From Bacteroidales bacterium UBA2939 (lineage in GTDB: Bacteria; Bacteroidota; Bacteroidia; Bacteroidales; P3), in NCBI GenBank assembly GCA_002349055.1, contig DECD01000047.1:1-18738 (forward strand): a stretch of 18,738 nt of DNA, read 5' to 3'. Each line of letters begins with the position of its first letter. Position 1 is the first letter of the stretch. The translations under genes and the position numbers were made by a program. The notes beneath the pieces were generated by a model. It did not search any database. It had not been told where the DNA came from and worked only from the letters and a program-made list of their open reading frames with translations. Shown piece after piece: positions 1 to 9,451 of this stretch.

Positions 1-651
1 CAGAATGGGTAGAATATAGTCGAACTCATGAATTGCTACCGTCGATACCGGCGTATTATAAATACAATTCACATATCCAGGAATTGTGCTGTAAGCGTAA
101 AAGATATAACTAAAAGGGTCAAGCTCTCCGTTGTTATAGTCGCGTAAGTTTAAGTGCCCGACATAAAAGGTATCTGGGACATTAACTCTTTTATTAAATA
201 GAAAAATGTTACAAGGAACTATTCGGATACCATCTTCTCTTTCACAATCAGGAAATGTATAATACATTCTTTTGTGAAAAATTTCATCTTGTCCACAGAG
301 AGAGTCAATCATTTGTAAACCGGTGGATGCATTGTAAGAAAATACCCCCAATACCATATCGTCGGGTAAATCAGGTTGGTCTGACATTGTGGCTATTCCA
401 CAGATGCTGGCACCGGAATGATTAATGTGTTTTATGAGTTGAGGGAGAGGGTATGTTATAATCCGTCTATCTAAATCGCTAGACCTAATATAAGGATAAC
501 TTGCAAGAACAGAATGGTCTACAGGTACGCCGGTTATCCATTCGAGAACAACAGATTGGCTGAAACAGGAATCCATAAACGGAATTATATCTTGTGCCGA
601 CATGGGCAGCATTGCAATGATGCTCCAAAGGAATAATAAAAGACGTTTCAT
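1..651 (-). CDS. Secreted protein of unknown function (3' part beyond left edge)
   Basis: Reading the minus strand from ATG at 651, the frame stays open for 217 codons and leaves the window at base 1, so the C-terminus is missing. The first 20 residues (MKRLLLFLWSIIAMLPMSAQ) form a typical signal peptide: two basic residues, a hydrophobic core and an S-A-Q cleavage region, which is common in Bacteroidota exported proteins. The rest is rich in Tyr, Asp and Ile and has several Cys residues; no domain was recognised. A matching promoter lies 62-92 bases upstream of the start codon. The DNA is clearly more A+T rich than the other genes here (18 of 60 G+C at 241-300), which suggests an accessory or recently acquired gene. 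It could carry a type IX secretion C-terminal domain beyond the window, but that cannot be seen. Confidence 0.8.
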   Translation of the reverse strand, partial: MKRLLLFLWSIIAMLPMSAQDIIPFMDSCFSQSVVLEWITGVPVDHSVLASYPYIRSSDLDRRIITYPLPQLIKHINHSGASICGIATMSDQPDLPDDMVLGVFSYNASTGLQMIDSLCGQDEIFHKRMYYTFPDCEREDGIRIVPCNIFLFNKRVNVPDTFYVGHLNLRDYNNGELDPFSYIFYAYSTIPGYVNCIYNTPVSTVAIHEFDYILPIL

Positions 652-712
652 ATTTATTAATTGTTTGATTTTTATTGTGATGTGTTTGATAGTGTCGGTT
701 TGTTTCTTTTTG

Positions 713-743
713 CAAAGGTAAGAAGATTATTTCAATTTTGCAA
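713..743 (-). promoter_or_regulatory. Sigma-ABfr-type promoter for the secreted-protein gene at 1-651
   Basis: On the minus strand TTG (plus 741-743) is followed by 20 bases and then TACCTTTG (plus 713-720), matching the Bacteroidota -33/-7 consensus TTG-N19-21-TAnnTTTG. The predicted leader is about 55 bases. Confidence 0.7.
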
Positions 744-1007
744 GCGTTTTTTTTTGTGGACCAAGCCGAGATCGGAAATCAGCGAGTTACGATGCAAAAA
801 ATCGACTTAAAACGCTGTTTTTGTGAATTATAGCGGGAAGGTTAATGTATAACTGCTTGATACTTAGTACCAAGTCCGTATCAAGTCCGTATCAACTCCC
901 TACCAACTCCTACCACGGTAGGAGATGATAGGGTGATGGTACGGCGCTGGTACGGCAGAGGTGCGATTTTTGCCCCAAGGCAATCCGATGGTGGGCGAAA
1001 AAAAATG
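744..1007. other. Divergent intergenic region between the secreted-protein gene and corA
   Basis: No credible coding frame is seen between 652 and 1097. Besides the two divergent promoters, the stretch holds the 11-bp repeat array (867-953) and a weak hairpin (967-975 pairing with 993-1001 through one G-U pair, loop of 17) just upstream of the corA -33 box. That hairpin has no U-tract on either strand, so it is not an intrinsic terminator. A short ATG frame at 792-833 (13 codons) has nothing to support it. The segment 761-840 shows no recognisable RNA family. Confidence 0.6.
867..953. repeat. Quasi-palindromic array of 11-bp units (locus A)
   Basis: Four direct 11-bp units start at 867, 878, 889 and 900 (GTACCAAGTCC, GTATCAAGTCC, GTATCAACTCC, CTACCAACTCC). 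After a central perfect palindrome at 907-924 (CTCCTACC, AC, GGTAGGAG), three inverted 11-bp units occupy 921-931, 932-942 and 943-953; read on the minus strand they are CTATCATCTCC, GTACCATCACC and GTACCAGCGCC. Unit boundaries lie symmetrically around 915.5. Agreement between opposing units falls outward: about 2, 3 and 4 mismatches of 11. A weak fourth inverted unit may occupy 954-964. The array could fold into a long imperfect hairpin in either strand. Confidence 0.85.
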
Positions 1008-1038
1008 TTGGCGGTTCGGATTTTTTTTCTTATTTTTG
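1008..1038 (+). promoter_or_regulatory. Sigma-ABfr-type promoter for corA
   Basis: TTG at 1008-1010, 20 bases, then TATTTTTG at 1031-1038. The leader would be about 50 bases, too short for a known Mg2+ riboswitch such as the M-box. Confidence 0.75.
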
Positions 1039-1084
1039 CAAACTGAACCAATACTAGTTACTCGAATGTAGAATTTTGATTTCC

Positions 1085-1092
1085 AAGGAGGT
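1085..1092 (+). promoter_or_regulatory. Strong Shine-Dalgarno sequence of corA
   Basis: AAGGAGGT lies 5 bases before the ATG at 1098, fully complementary to the usual 16S rRNA 3' tail. Such sites are uncommon in Bacteroidota, where most genes, including others here such as glyA and the gamma-carbonic-anhydrase gene, have none. It fixes the start codon with confidence. Confidence 0.8.
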
Positions 1093-1097
1093 GTATT

Positions 1098-2027
1098 ATG
1101 ATTGAAACGATTCAGTACAAGTCAATCCGATGGCTTGACATCACCAATCCGAGCGAGGACGACTACCGTCTGCTGTTAGAAGAGTACAAATTCCACCCCT
1201 TGGACATCGAGGACTGCCGCGGCACCACGCAGCGTCCTAAAATCGACGAGTATGACGACTATTATTTCCTCATCCTCCATTTTCCCTATTTCGACAAGGG
1301 CAACAAGTTCATCCGCATCCGCGAGGTGAAGATTTTTTGGGGCAAGGACTACATCATCACCGTGGGCAAGGCCCATTGGGTGGTGAAGAAGTTCTTCGAC
1401 GAGATTCAGGAGGACCTGCAAGAGGGCGACGAGGAGACGCAGGAGATGATGGCCACGAGCGACCAGCTGCTCTACCACATCCTCAACCGCCTGATGCTGG
1501 AGACCAACACGCTGGTGCAGCGCGTGGGTGCCGAGGTGGACCTCATCAACTACGACATCTTCAACAAGCGCGCCCGCAGCATCATCGAGCAAATCTCGGT
1601 GACACGGAGGAACACCATCCTGCTGAACACCACCTTCAAGCCGCAGCTGAGGGTGCTCCACATGTTCGAGAGCGGCGGCATCAAGGGCTTTGTCGACCCC
1701 GAGCTTATCGACATGGAGGACTACTGGGGCAACATTCTGGACCAGTACCAGAAGATGTTCGACTCGATTGAGGACTACGGAGAGTTGATCGAGGGCTTGT
1801 CGCAGACGTTCGACTCGCTGCTGACCAACCGCACCAACGATATCATGCGCGTGCTGACCTATTTCTCGACCATCATGCTTCCGCTGACGGTGGTGGCCAG
1901 TTTGTTCGGCATGAATGTCGATTTTCCGTTCATCACCAGCACTACGGCCTTCTGGGTCATTGTGGGAGTGATGGCGGCAATGATTGTCGGGTTGGTGTTC
2001 TTCTTCCGCAAGATGACGGGAAGATAG
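1098..2027 (+). CDS. corA: CorA-family magnesium/divalent metal transporter
   Basis: The 309-residue product matches the CorA (2-TM-GxN) family: a long acidic soluble N-terminal domain, a helical stalk, and two membrane segments at the C-terminus (about residues 252-272 and 282-302). These are separated by the signature G-M-N followed by VDFPF, which forms the selectivity filter of this family. The tail after TM2 is basic (FFRKMTGR), as expected for the ring of positive charge at the cytoplasmic mouth. CorA forms pentamers in the inner membrane and admits Mg2+, and in some members Co2+ or Ni2+. The gene stands alone with its own promoter, strong ribosome-binding site and terminator, convergent with the exbB operon. 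The exact cation cannot be read from the sequence; Mg2+ is the family default. Confidence 0.93.
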   Translation: MIETIQYKSIRWLDITNPSEDDYRLLLEEYKFHPLDIEDCRGTTQRPKIDEYDDYYFLILHFPYFDKGNKFIRIREVKIFWGKDYIITVGKAHWVVKKFFDEIQEDLQEGDEETQEMMATSDQLLYHILNRLMLETNTLVQRVGAEVDLINYDIFNKRARSIIEQISVTRRNTILLNTTFKPQLRVLHMFESGGIKGFVDPELIDMEDYWGNILDQYQKMFDSIEDYGELIEGLSQTFDSLLTNRTNDIMRVLTYFSTIMLPLTVVASLFGMNVDFPFITSTTAFWVIVGVMAAMIVGLVFFFRKMTGR

Positions 2028-2043
2028 TTTTTCATAACAGGGC

Positions 2044-2077
2044 AAAAAAAAAGCCTCTCCGGATGGAGAGGCTTTTT
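2044..2077. terminator. Bidirectional intrinsic terminator after corA
   Basis: A 9-bp perfect stem (AGCCTCTCC at 2052-2060, GGAGAGGCT at 2065-2073) with loop GGAT is preceded by nine A and followed by a run of T, so it can stop transcription from corA and, on the other strand, from the exbD side. Confidence 0.9.
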
Positions 2078-2112
2078 CGTATTGTCTAGAGTTACTTCTT
2101 TTTTTCCAAAGA

Positions 2113-2147
2113 AAGGCGTTTGTGCCCACAAGGGGCACAAATGCCTT
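2113..2147 (-). terminator. Terminator hairpin overlapping the last exbD stop codon
   Basis: AAGGCGTTTGTGCCC (2113-2127) pairs with GGGCACAAATGCCTT (2133-2147) over 15 positions with one G-U pair. Part of the stop codon of the exbD gene (2146-2148) lies in the stem. In the minus direction the stem is followed by TTTCTTT, a modest U-rich tract. It probably ends the exbB operon transcript, with the corA terminator as back-up. Confidence 0.65.
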
Positions 2148-2619
2148 ATTTCTTTTTGCCGCCTTTGGTGGCGTTATAGAAGATTTTGAGAGCACCGGCC
2201 TTGCGGAGTTCCTGCTTGATGTCGGTCACCATACCCATGCGCACCTGTTTGTCGGCTTTGATGGCCGTGGTGATGAGGGGACGGTCGGCTTCGGGGCGCT
2301 GTTCGCGCTCCTGCTCGACAAAAGCGATGATGTCGGAGACTTCGGAAATCTGGTCGTTGAGCTGGATACGGGGTTCAGTTCCGTATTTCTTCTGCTGGTC
2401 GGGTGTGGGGACACCGACGTTGATGTAGCTCACGAGGCTCTTCTTTTCGAGTTTAGTCACTTCGGAACCTTGGGGAGGGATGATCTTCACGTAGAGGGTG
2501 CTCTCGCGCATGGTGGTGATGACCATGAAGAAGAACAGCAGCATGAAGATAATGTCACTCATGGAGCCCATGTTGAGTGCGGGCGTCTCTTTTGCTTTTT
2601 TACCAGTAAAACGTGCCAT
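2146..2619 (-). CDS. exbD: ExbD/TolR-family biopolymer transport protein (second copy)
   Basis: The 157-residue protein has the ExbD layout: a short basic cytoplasmic N-terminus, one membrane helix (about residues 19-38) beginning with the essential Asp (D22, in GSMSD), and a periplasmic domain of about 115 residues ending in a Lys-rich tail. ExbD proteins work with an ExbB/TolQ channel to convert proton flow into force on TonB. The start codon overlaps the stop of the preceding exbD gene by one base (TAATG), and GGAGGT sits 5 bases upstream inside that gene's last codons, so translation is probably coupled. It is the last gene of the four-gene operon and ends at a hairpin. No tonB gene follows. 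Confidence 0.92.
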   Translation of the reverse strand: MARFTGKKAKETPALNMGSMSDIIFMLLFFFMVITTMRESTLYVKIIPPQGSEVTKLEKKSLVSYINVGVPTPDQQKKYGTEPRIQLNDQISEVSDIIAFVEQEREQRPEADRPLITTAIKADKQVRMGMVTDIKQELRKAGALKIFYNATKGGKKK

Positions 2620-3188
2620 TATTTACCTCCAATCTTTGTAGGCTCGGCCTCGGAGATGGCCATGGGGATGGCGGTCTCGACGGCTTTGCGCTGTGGTTCA
2701 CTAAGGTCGGCATAGTGTTTGCCGAAACGGGCGGTAGCCAGTTCGTCGCGCATTTCGTTGATGGCGGCGGTCAGCTCGTTCTGCACTTGCAGGTACATGT
2801 CGTAGGAAGTACCGCGGTCGTTGCGGAGGGAGATGACGCCTTTGGAAACGTCGTAGGTGCCCAGGAGGTCGATTTGGGTGGCCTTCTTCTCGGGCATGTA
2901 GGAGAGGTTGCGGGGGTTGCCGAGGAATTCCTTGGCACGGTCCTTCAAGTCCTCAATGCGGCCGTACTCGGTGTTGAAGAGCAACCGGTCGTCCTTGTTG
3001 ACCATCACGACAAAGATATTGCGCTCGTGAACTTCTGGCGCCTCTGCGTCCTCGGGCAGGGGAGGAGGCAGTTTACGCGCGATACCCATATCACTGTTGA
3101 TGTTGGAGACCATCAGGAAGAAGGCCAGCAGCAGGAACGAGATGTCGGACATCGAGCTTGTGTTCAGTCCAGGAGTTTTTCTAGCCAT
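2619..3188 (-). CDS. exbD: ExbD/TolR-family biopolymer transport protein (first copy)
   Basis: The 189-residue ExbD homologue has a short N-terminus (MARKTPGLNTSSMSD), a single membrane helix (about residues 13-31) that starts at the proton-relay Asp D15, and a long periplasmic region. It is about 30 residues longer than its downstream paralogue because of an extra stretch in the middle (about 75-125) and a C-terminal tail (about 160-189). Two different ExbD proteins behind one ExbB are an established Bacteroidota arrangement; in Flavobacterium psychrophilum a second ExbD has been tied to iron-limited growth and virulence. Here the two probably form a hetero- or alternative dimer in the ExbB pore. 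The gene starts 6 bases after the stop of the 4-TM gene. Confidence 0.9.
   Translation of the reverse strand: MARKTPGLNTSSMSDISFLLLAFFLMVSNINSDMGIARKLPPPLPEDAEAPEVHERNIFVVMVNKDDRLLFNTEYGRIEDLKDRAKEFLGNPRNLSYMPEKKATQIDLLGTYDVSKGVISLRNDRGTSYDMYLQVQNELTAAINEMRDELATARFGKHYADLSEPQRKAVETAIPMAISEAEPTKIGGK
2625..2630 (-). promoter_or_regulatory. Shine-Dalgarno site for the second exbD
   Basis: GGAGGT on the minus strand, within the final codons of the upstream exbD, 5 bases before the ATG. It supports the chosen start and translational coupling. Confidence 0.6.
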
Positions 3189-3194
3189 ACCTTG

Positions 3195-3668
3195 TTACTT
3201 TTTTAAAGATTTAGCGACTTCGGCATAGATGATGCAGCCGGCGGCACCGATCACGAGGATGTAGACCAGGATGCAGGCTGCGCCGATGAGTTTGGATGTG
3301 CCTTCGGTGACATCGAATTTCTCCATCAGGGCGGGGGTCACGTCGTTGCCCTTGGCCAGCAGGAAGGCTGCCAGGCAGGCCGCGATGGCGACACCGAGGA
3401 TGATGCAGAATTTCTTGGCATAGCCGGGGACGGTTTTGAAGCGGTCGGCCAGCTTGACGCACAGGAAGACGACGATGGCGACGATGGAGAAGGCCACCAT
3501 GGCGACGAGAATCCAGTAGATAGTATCGAAGATACCACCTTGCTTCACGTCGGCCAGAGTCTTCACATCGCTGCCGTTGTTCATGGCGAAGAGAATCGCA
3601 AGCAGGAAGCACACGATGGCCACGCCAAGACCAACATAAGTGATGAGTTTATCTGTTTTTTCTTTCAT
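3195..3668 (-). CDS. Four-TM inner-membrane protein of the ExbB/ExbD operon
   Basis: The product has 157 residues and four clear hydrophobic segments (about 9-30, 47-70, 85-103 and 125-148), with short polar loops and a charged C-terminus (EVAKSLKK). A small 4-TM protein of unknown role commonly sits between exbB and exbD in Bacteroidales, and position and size match that. No catalytic motif is visible. By context it probably assembles with, or helps to stabilise, the ExbB-ExbD proton channel; this is inference. An A-rich leader without a Shine-Dalgarno sequence and the repeat at 3686-3737 separate it from exbB. Confidence 0.8.
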   Translation of the reverse strand: MKEKTDKLITYVGLGVAIVCFLLAILFAMNNGSDVKTLADVKQGGIFDTIYWILVAMVAFSIVAIVVFLCVKLADRFKTVPGYAKKFCIILGVAIAACLAAFLLAKGNDVTPALMEKFDVTEGTSKLIGAACILVYILVIGAAGCIIYAEVAKSLKK

Positions 3669-3685
3669 AATGGTTCTTTTTTTTT

Positions 3686-3737
3686 ACGTTGATAAGTTGA
3701 TACGTTTATCAGTTGATACGTTCACGGGACAAGCCCG
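3686..3737. repeat. Short repeats and hairpin between exbB and the 4-TM gene (locus B)
   Basis: GTTGATA occurs at 3688-3694, 3696-3702 and 3712-3718; the last two are within copies of AGTTGATACGTT (3695-3706 and 3711-3722). Read on the minus strand the motif is CGTATCAACT, also present in locus A at 888-897. TGATAA (3690-3695) and TTATCA (3706-3711) form an inverted pair. Next to the array, CGGG-ACAAG-CCCG (3725-3737) makes a 4-bp hairpin with no U-tract, so it is unlikely to terminate transcription. Confidence 0.65.
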
Positions 3738-3745
3738 AAAAACCA

Positions 3746-4570
3746 TTATTTGTGATATTTCACGAGGATGTCCATGAAGGAGATGCTGCCGTCTTCCATC
3801 TGGTCGACAAGGCTCTCGATCTTGGTGAGGATGTAGTTGTAGAAAATCTGAAGGATGATGGCGACGATAAGACCGAAGATGGTGGTCAACAGAGCCACTT
3901 TCATACCGCCAGCGACGACGGTCGGGCTGATATCACCGGCGACCTCGATGTCATCGAAGGCCTGCACCATTCCGACGACGGTGCCGAGGAATCCGAAGGA
4001 AGGAGCCAGAGCGATGAACAGGCCAATCCAGGTGAGGTTGTTCTCGAGACGGGCCATCTGGACACCACCGTAGCTGGTGACGGATTTCTCAACGTTCTCC
4101 AGGCCTTGGTCGATGCGGTCGAGACCCTGGTAGAAGATGCTGGCCACGGGGCCACGGGTGTTGCGGCAGAGTTCCTTGGCGGCCTCATAGTTGCCGGCTT
4201 TCACGTTGTCCTCGATACCACCGAGGAGCTTCTTGACGTTGGTGGTAGCCATGTTCAGGTAGAGGATGCGCTCGATAACGAGGGCCATACCGAAAATAAG
4301 GCAGAGGAGCACGGGGGTCATCCAGCCGGCACCACCCTGGATGTACTTCTCTTTGAGCACCTGGTGGAACGACTTGGTGGTCTCCTCGGCGGCGGGGGCG
4401 GTCTCTTCGACAGCCTCGGTTTCGGCGACTGCTTCATCGGCAGCGGGCTCGGTGGCCTCGGAAACCTGTTCGGTGGCTTCGGCAGCGGGTTGATCCTGTG
4501 CCTTCACGTCATTGAAGTTGGCAAATGTCAACAGTCCGACTATTGACATCAAAGCAATTACTTTTTTCAT
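3746..4570 (-). CDS. exbB: MotA/TolQ/ExbB proton channel family protein with signal peptide
   Basis: The product has 274 residues. Residues 1-24 look like a signal peptide ending in D-V-K-A, followed by an acidic Ala/Glu/Pro-rich segment (about 25-65) that should lie in the periplasm. The MotA/TolQ/ExbB domain follows: a first membrane helix (about 84-104), a large cytoplasmic loop, and two C-terminal helices (about 183-205 and 224-250). The latter contain the conserved G-F-L-G-T-V-x-G-M and T-T-x-x-G-L motifs that line the proton path. With the two ExbD proteins it should energise TonB-dependent receptors, which are numerous in this phylum. It is the first gene of the operon and has its own promoter. 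TolQ or MotA function is less likely given the adjacent ExbD pair. Confidence 0.92.
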   Translation of the reverse strand: MKKVIALMSIVGLLTFANFNDVKAQDQPAAEATEQVSEATEPAADEAVAETEAVEETAPAAEETTKSFHQVLKEKYIQGGAGWMTPVLLCLIFGMALVIERILYLNMATTNVKKLLGGIEDNVKAGNYEAAKELCRNTRGPVASIFYQGLDRIDQGLENVEKSVTSYGGVQMARLENNLTWIGLFIALAPSFGFLGTVVGMVQAFDDIEVAGDISPTVVAGGMKVALLTTIFGLIVAIILQIFYNYILTKIESLVDQMEDGSISFMDILVKYHK

Positions 4571-4633
4571 GATGTTTTTAGTGTGTTGATTATTAATTAT
4601 TTGTTTATACTTTACCTACTTTATTTCGTCCTG

Positions 4634-4664
4634 CAAATATACAAATATTTTATAATGTGGCCAA
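4634..4664 (-). promoter_or_regulatory. Sigma-ABfr-type promoter for the exbB operon
   Basis: On the minus strand TTG (plus 4662-4664), 20 bases, then TATATTTG (plus 4634-4641). It lies just beyond the end of the polyprenyl synthase gene and gives a leader of about 57 bases, so the exbB operon need not depend on read-through. Confidence 0.75.
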
Positions 4665-4671
4665 AAAATAT

Positions 4672-5652
4672 TTATTTTTTTCTGCCATTTAGACTTTCCA
4701 TGAGTTCACGGAAGGGTTTCTTGCCCTCCTCGGGCGCTTGGATTCCGTCGAGGCATTGAGCGGCTTTTTCGAACTCTGCATCGATGGCTTTGTCGATTTC
4801 GGGCTTGAGGCAGATGGATTCGTAGAGGTCCATGACGCGGACAACGCGGGTGTCCTCGTCGATGGAGGCATCGTTGTAGAGGTTGGCGAGGGCTTTCTTC
4901 TGCTCCGGGGCGGCAATCTGAAGGGCTCGGAGGACGAGGTAGTTCTTCTTGAGGTCGCGGATGTCCTGGCCGGTCTTCTTGCCGAAGACGGCGGTGTCGC
5001 CGTAGCCGTCGAGAAGGTCGTCCTGCAACTGGAAGGCCAGGCCGAGGTGGATGCCGAAGCGGTAGAGTTTTTCTATCTCATCGGCGGGAGCTCCGGCATA
5101 GAGGGCACCGATTTTGAGGGCCCCGGCCAGCAGCACAGCCGTCTTCTGGCGTATCATGTCCATGTAGTCGTCGATGCTGACGCCTTCGATGGGCAGCCGC
5201 TCGAAGTTCATGTCCTTCTGCTGTCCTTCGCAGACCTCGATGGCGGTCTCGTTGAAGCATTGGAGGATTTCTTGCAGGCGCGGCGAGGGTTTCCTCAGGA
5301 AGTAGCGCCAGGCGAGGGCAAACATGGTGTCGCCGCTGAGGATGGCGGTGTTGTCGCCCCACTTGGTGTAGACCGTGGGCTGGCCGCGGCGCAGGGGCGA
5401 GCGGTCCATGAGGTCGTCGTGCAGCAGGGTGAAATTGTGGAAGGTCTCGATGCCGAGGGCGGCATCGAGAACCTCCTCCTCCTTGCCTCCGAAGAGGGCG
5501 TTGGCCGCCAGCAGCAGGGTGGGGCGGATGCGCTTGCCACCCAGGCGCAGCGTGTAGTCGATGGGTTCGTAGAGCTCCTTCGGCTCGAAGACAAACTGCT
5601 CCTCGGCGAAAATCGCCGCCACACGGTCGAGATGGTTTTTTATATTATTCAT
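4672..5652 (-). CDS. Polyprenyl diphosphate synthase (trans-isoprenyl chain elongation)
   Basis: The 326-residue protein carries all landmarks of all-trans polyprenyl synthases: G-G-K-R-I-R-P near residue 38, the first Asp-rich motif D79-D-L-M-D83 followed by RR-G, and the second D211-D-L-L-D215 preceded by F-Q-L-Q. These bind Mg2+ and the allylic diphosphate, to which isopentenyl diphosphate units are added head to tail. The first motif has the plain DDxxD spacing and a Phe five residues before it, a combination usually linked to short products (C15-C20), so a geranylgeranyl or farnesyl diphosphate synthase is the best guess; product length is inference. It is the last gene of the valS cluster, 24 bases after the TPR gene. 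Confidence 0.92.
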   Translation of the reverse strand: MNNIKNHLDRVAAIFAEEQFVFEPKELYEPIDYTLRLGGKRIRPTLLLAANALFGGKEEEVLDAALGIETFHNFTLLHDDLMDRSPLRRGQPTVYTKWGDNTAILSGDTMFALAWRYFLRKPSPRLQEILQCFNETAIEVCEGQQKDMNFERLPIEGVSIDDYMDMIRQKTAVLLAGALKIGALYAGAPADEIEKLYRFGIHLGLAFQLQDDLLDGYGDTAVFGKKTGQDIRDLKKNYLVLRALQIAAPEQKKALANLYNDASIDEDTRVVRVMDLYESICLKPEIDKAIDAEFEKAAQCLDGIQAPEEGKKPFRELMESLNGRKK

Positions 5653-5676
5653 AAATATTATAATATTATAAGCTTC

Positions 5677-6786
5677 TTAATAGGCTATGCCGTGTCGTGT
5701 ACACCACTTCTGGGCCTCTTTGTTGCCCAGTTTTGCGGCGCGTTTGTAGTTGTTCTGTTCCTGTTTGGGCTTCTTCTGCTTGGCGTAGAGTTCGGCGATG
5801 CGGCAGTAGGTCTCGGAGTCTTTCTTGTTGATTTCCACGGCGCGCTGGTAGCATCGGATGGCTTTGCCGAACTCGCCCATCTCGGCGTAGGTGCGTCCCA
5901 TGAGGCGATGTGGCTCGCTCTGCTTGGGGGCTACGCGCGCCGCTATGCGATATTGCGCCAAGGCTTGGTTGAAGTCGGCACTCTCGAAGTAGATGTCGCC
6001 CAAGCGGTTGTAGGCGTTTGCATAGGTGCTGTCGTACTTGATGACGGTTTCGAGGCATTCAATGGCGTTCTCTTTCTCGCCTTTGAGGAGGTAGGCCCAA
6101 CCTAGGCAGTAGATGAGCCTGATGGAGTTGCGCTGCACCTTGAGACCTTTCTTCAGCGTGGTGATGGCCAGGTCGGGGTGGTTGCGATAGCAGTACATGG
6201 CACCCAGGTTGAAGTATGCGTCGATATTCGACGCATCGGCTAGGATAGCCTTGCGGAAGGTTTGTGTGGCTTCGCCTTCATTGCCTTTGCGGAAGAGTAT
6301 GATTCCGGTGACGTTGAGGGCGCGTGCCGACGTGGGATCCTCTTTCTCGGCCTTGTGCGACCAGGAGAGGGCGTTGGTGAAGTTCTCATCGATGCAGTAG
6401 ACCCATCCCAGCGTGGCCATGGCCGAGGCGCGGAGGGTATGCTCCGAGGTGTCGGCCAGCTCGATGGCTTTCTCGGCAGACTGTTTGGCGGCAGGCCAGT
6501 TGAGCAGCTCGCACTGGCATTCGGCCAGGTGGGTCATCGCTAGCGCGCTGCTGTCGGCCTTGGCGAGCCATTGTGCCGCCTCGCAGAAGTGTTCCATCCG
6601 TTGCAGCAGTAGTCCCAGCCGCAGGCGGGCCTGGACATTGGTGTCCACAGCCTCGCGGTAATAGCCAACAGCAAGGTCGTTGAGACCCTTGCTGTCGGCG
6701 TTGATACCTCTCTCCAGGCTTCCCTGGGCTTGGACCCCCAGGGTGAGCAGGAGGGCTGTTGTCAGTATGAGCAGTCGGCGCAACAT
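5677..6786 (-). CDS. Secreted tetratricopeptide-repeat protein
   Basis: The product has 369 residues: a signal peptide (residues 1-21, ending V-Q-A-Q) followed by about seven or eight tetratricopeptide repeats that fill the rest of the chain. The repeats show the usual pattern of Ala/Gly, aromatic and Pro spacing, for example A-Y-F-N-L-G-A-M-Y near residue 200 and A-Y-N-R-L-G-D-I-Y-F near 267. Such proteins are periplasmic or lipid-free envelope scaffolds for protein contacts; the partner is unknown. The ATG follows the valS stop codon directly (TAAATG), so translation is probably coupled to ValRS synthesis. There is no lipobox Cys. Confidence 0.88.
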   Translation of the reverse strand: MLRRLLILTTALLLTLGVQAQGSLERGINADSKGLNDLAVGYYREAVDTNVQARLRLGLLLQRMEHFCEAAQWLAKADSSALAMTHLAECQCELLNWPAAKQSAEKAIELADTSEHTLRASAMATLGWVYCIDENFTNALSWSHKAEKEDPTSARALNVTGIILFRKGNEGEATQTFRKAILADASNIDAYFNLGAMYCYRNHPDLAITTLKKGLKVQRNSIRLIYCLGWAYLLKGEKENAIECLETVIKYDSTYANAYNRLGDIYFESADFNQALAQYRIAARVAPKQSEPHRLMGRTYAEMGEFGKAIRCYQRAVEINKKDSETYCRIAELYAKQKKPKQEQNNYKRAAKLGNKEAQKWCTRHGIAY

Positions 6787-9441
<2,655 letters not shown>

Positions 9442-9451
9442 TTATTGTCTG

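Noticed and set aside
485..715. 76-codon minus-strand frame
   Set aside because: It overlaps the promoter and the 5' end of the secreted-protein gene in another frame; the frame from 651 has a signal peptide and runs on to the window edge.
867..953. CRISPR array
   Set aside because: The 11-bp units are contiguous with no spacers and invert at the centre; no cas genes are present. The same applies to 14102-14167 and 16804-16839.
967..1001. Intrinsic terminator upstream of corA
   Set aside because: The stem is AT-rich with one G-U pair, has a 17-base loop and no U-tract on either strand after the stem.
5654..5667. Perfect 14-bp palindrome AATATTATAATATT before the polyprenyl synthase start
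   Set aside because: It is pure A/T in a 24-base AT-rich gap, easily expected by chance, and has no second copy.
4738..6105. 455-codon plus-strand frame
   Set aside because: It is antisense to the polyprenyl synthase and TPR genes; the composition is that of a shadow frame.
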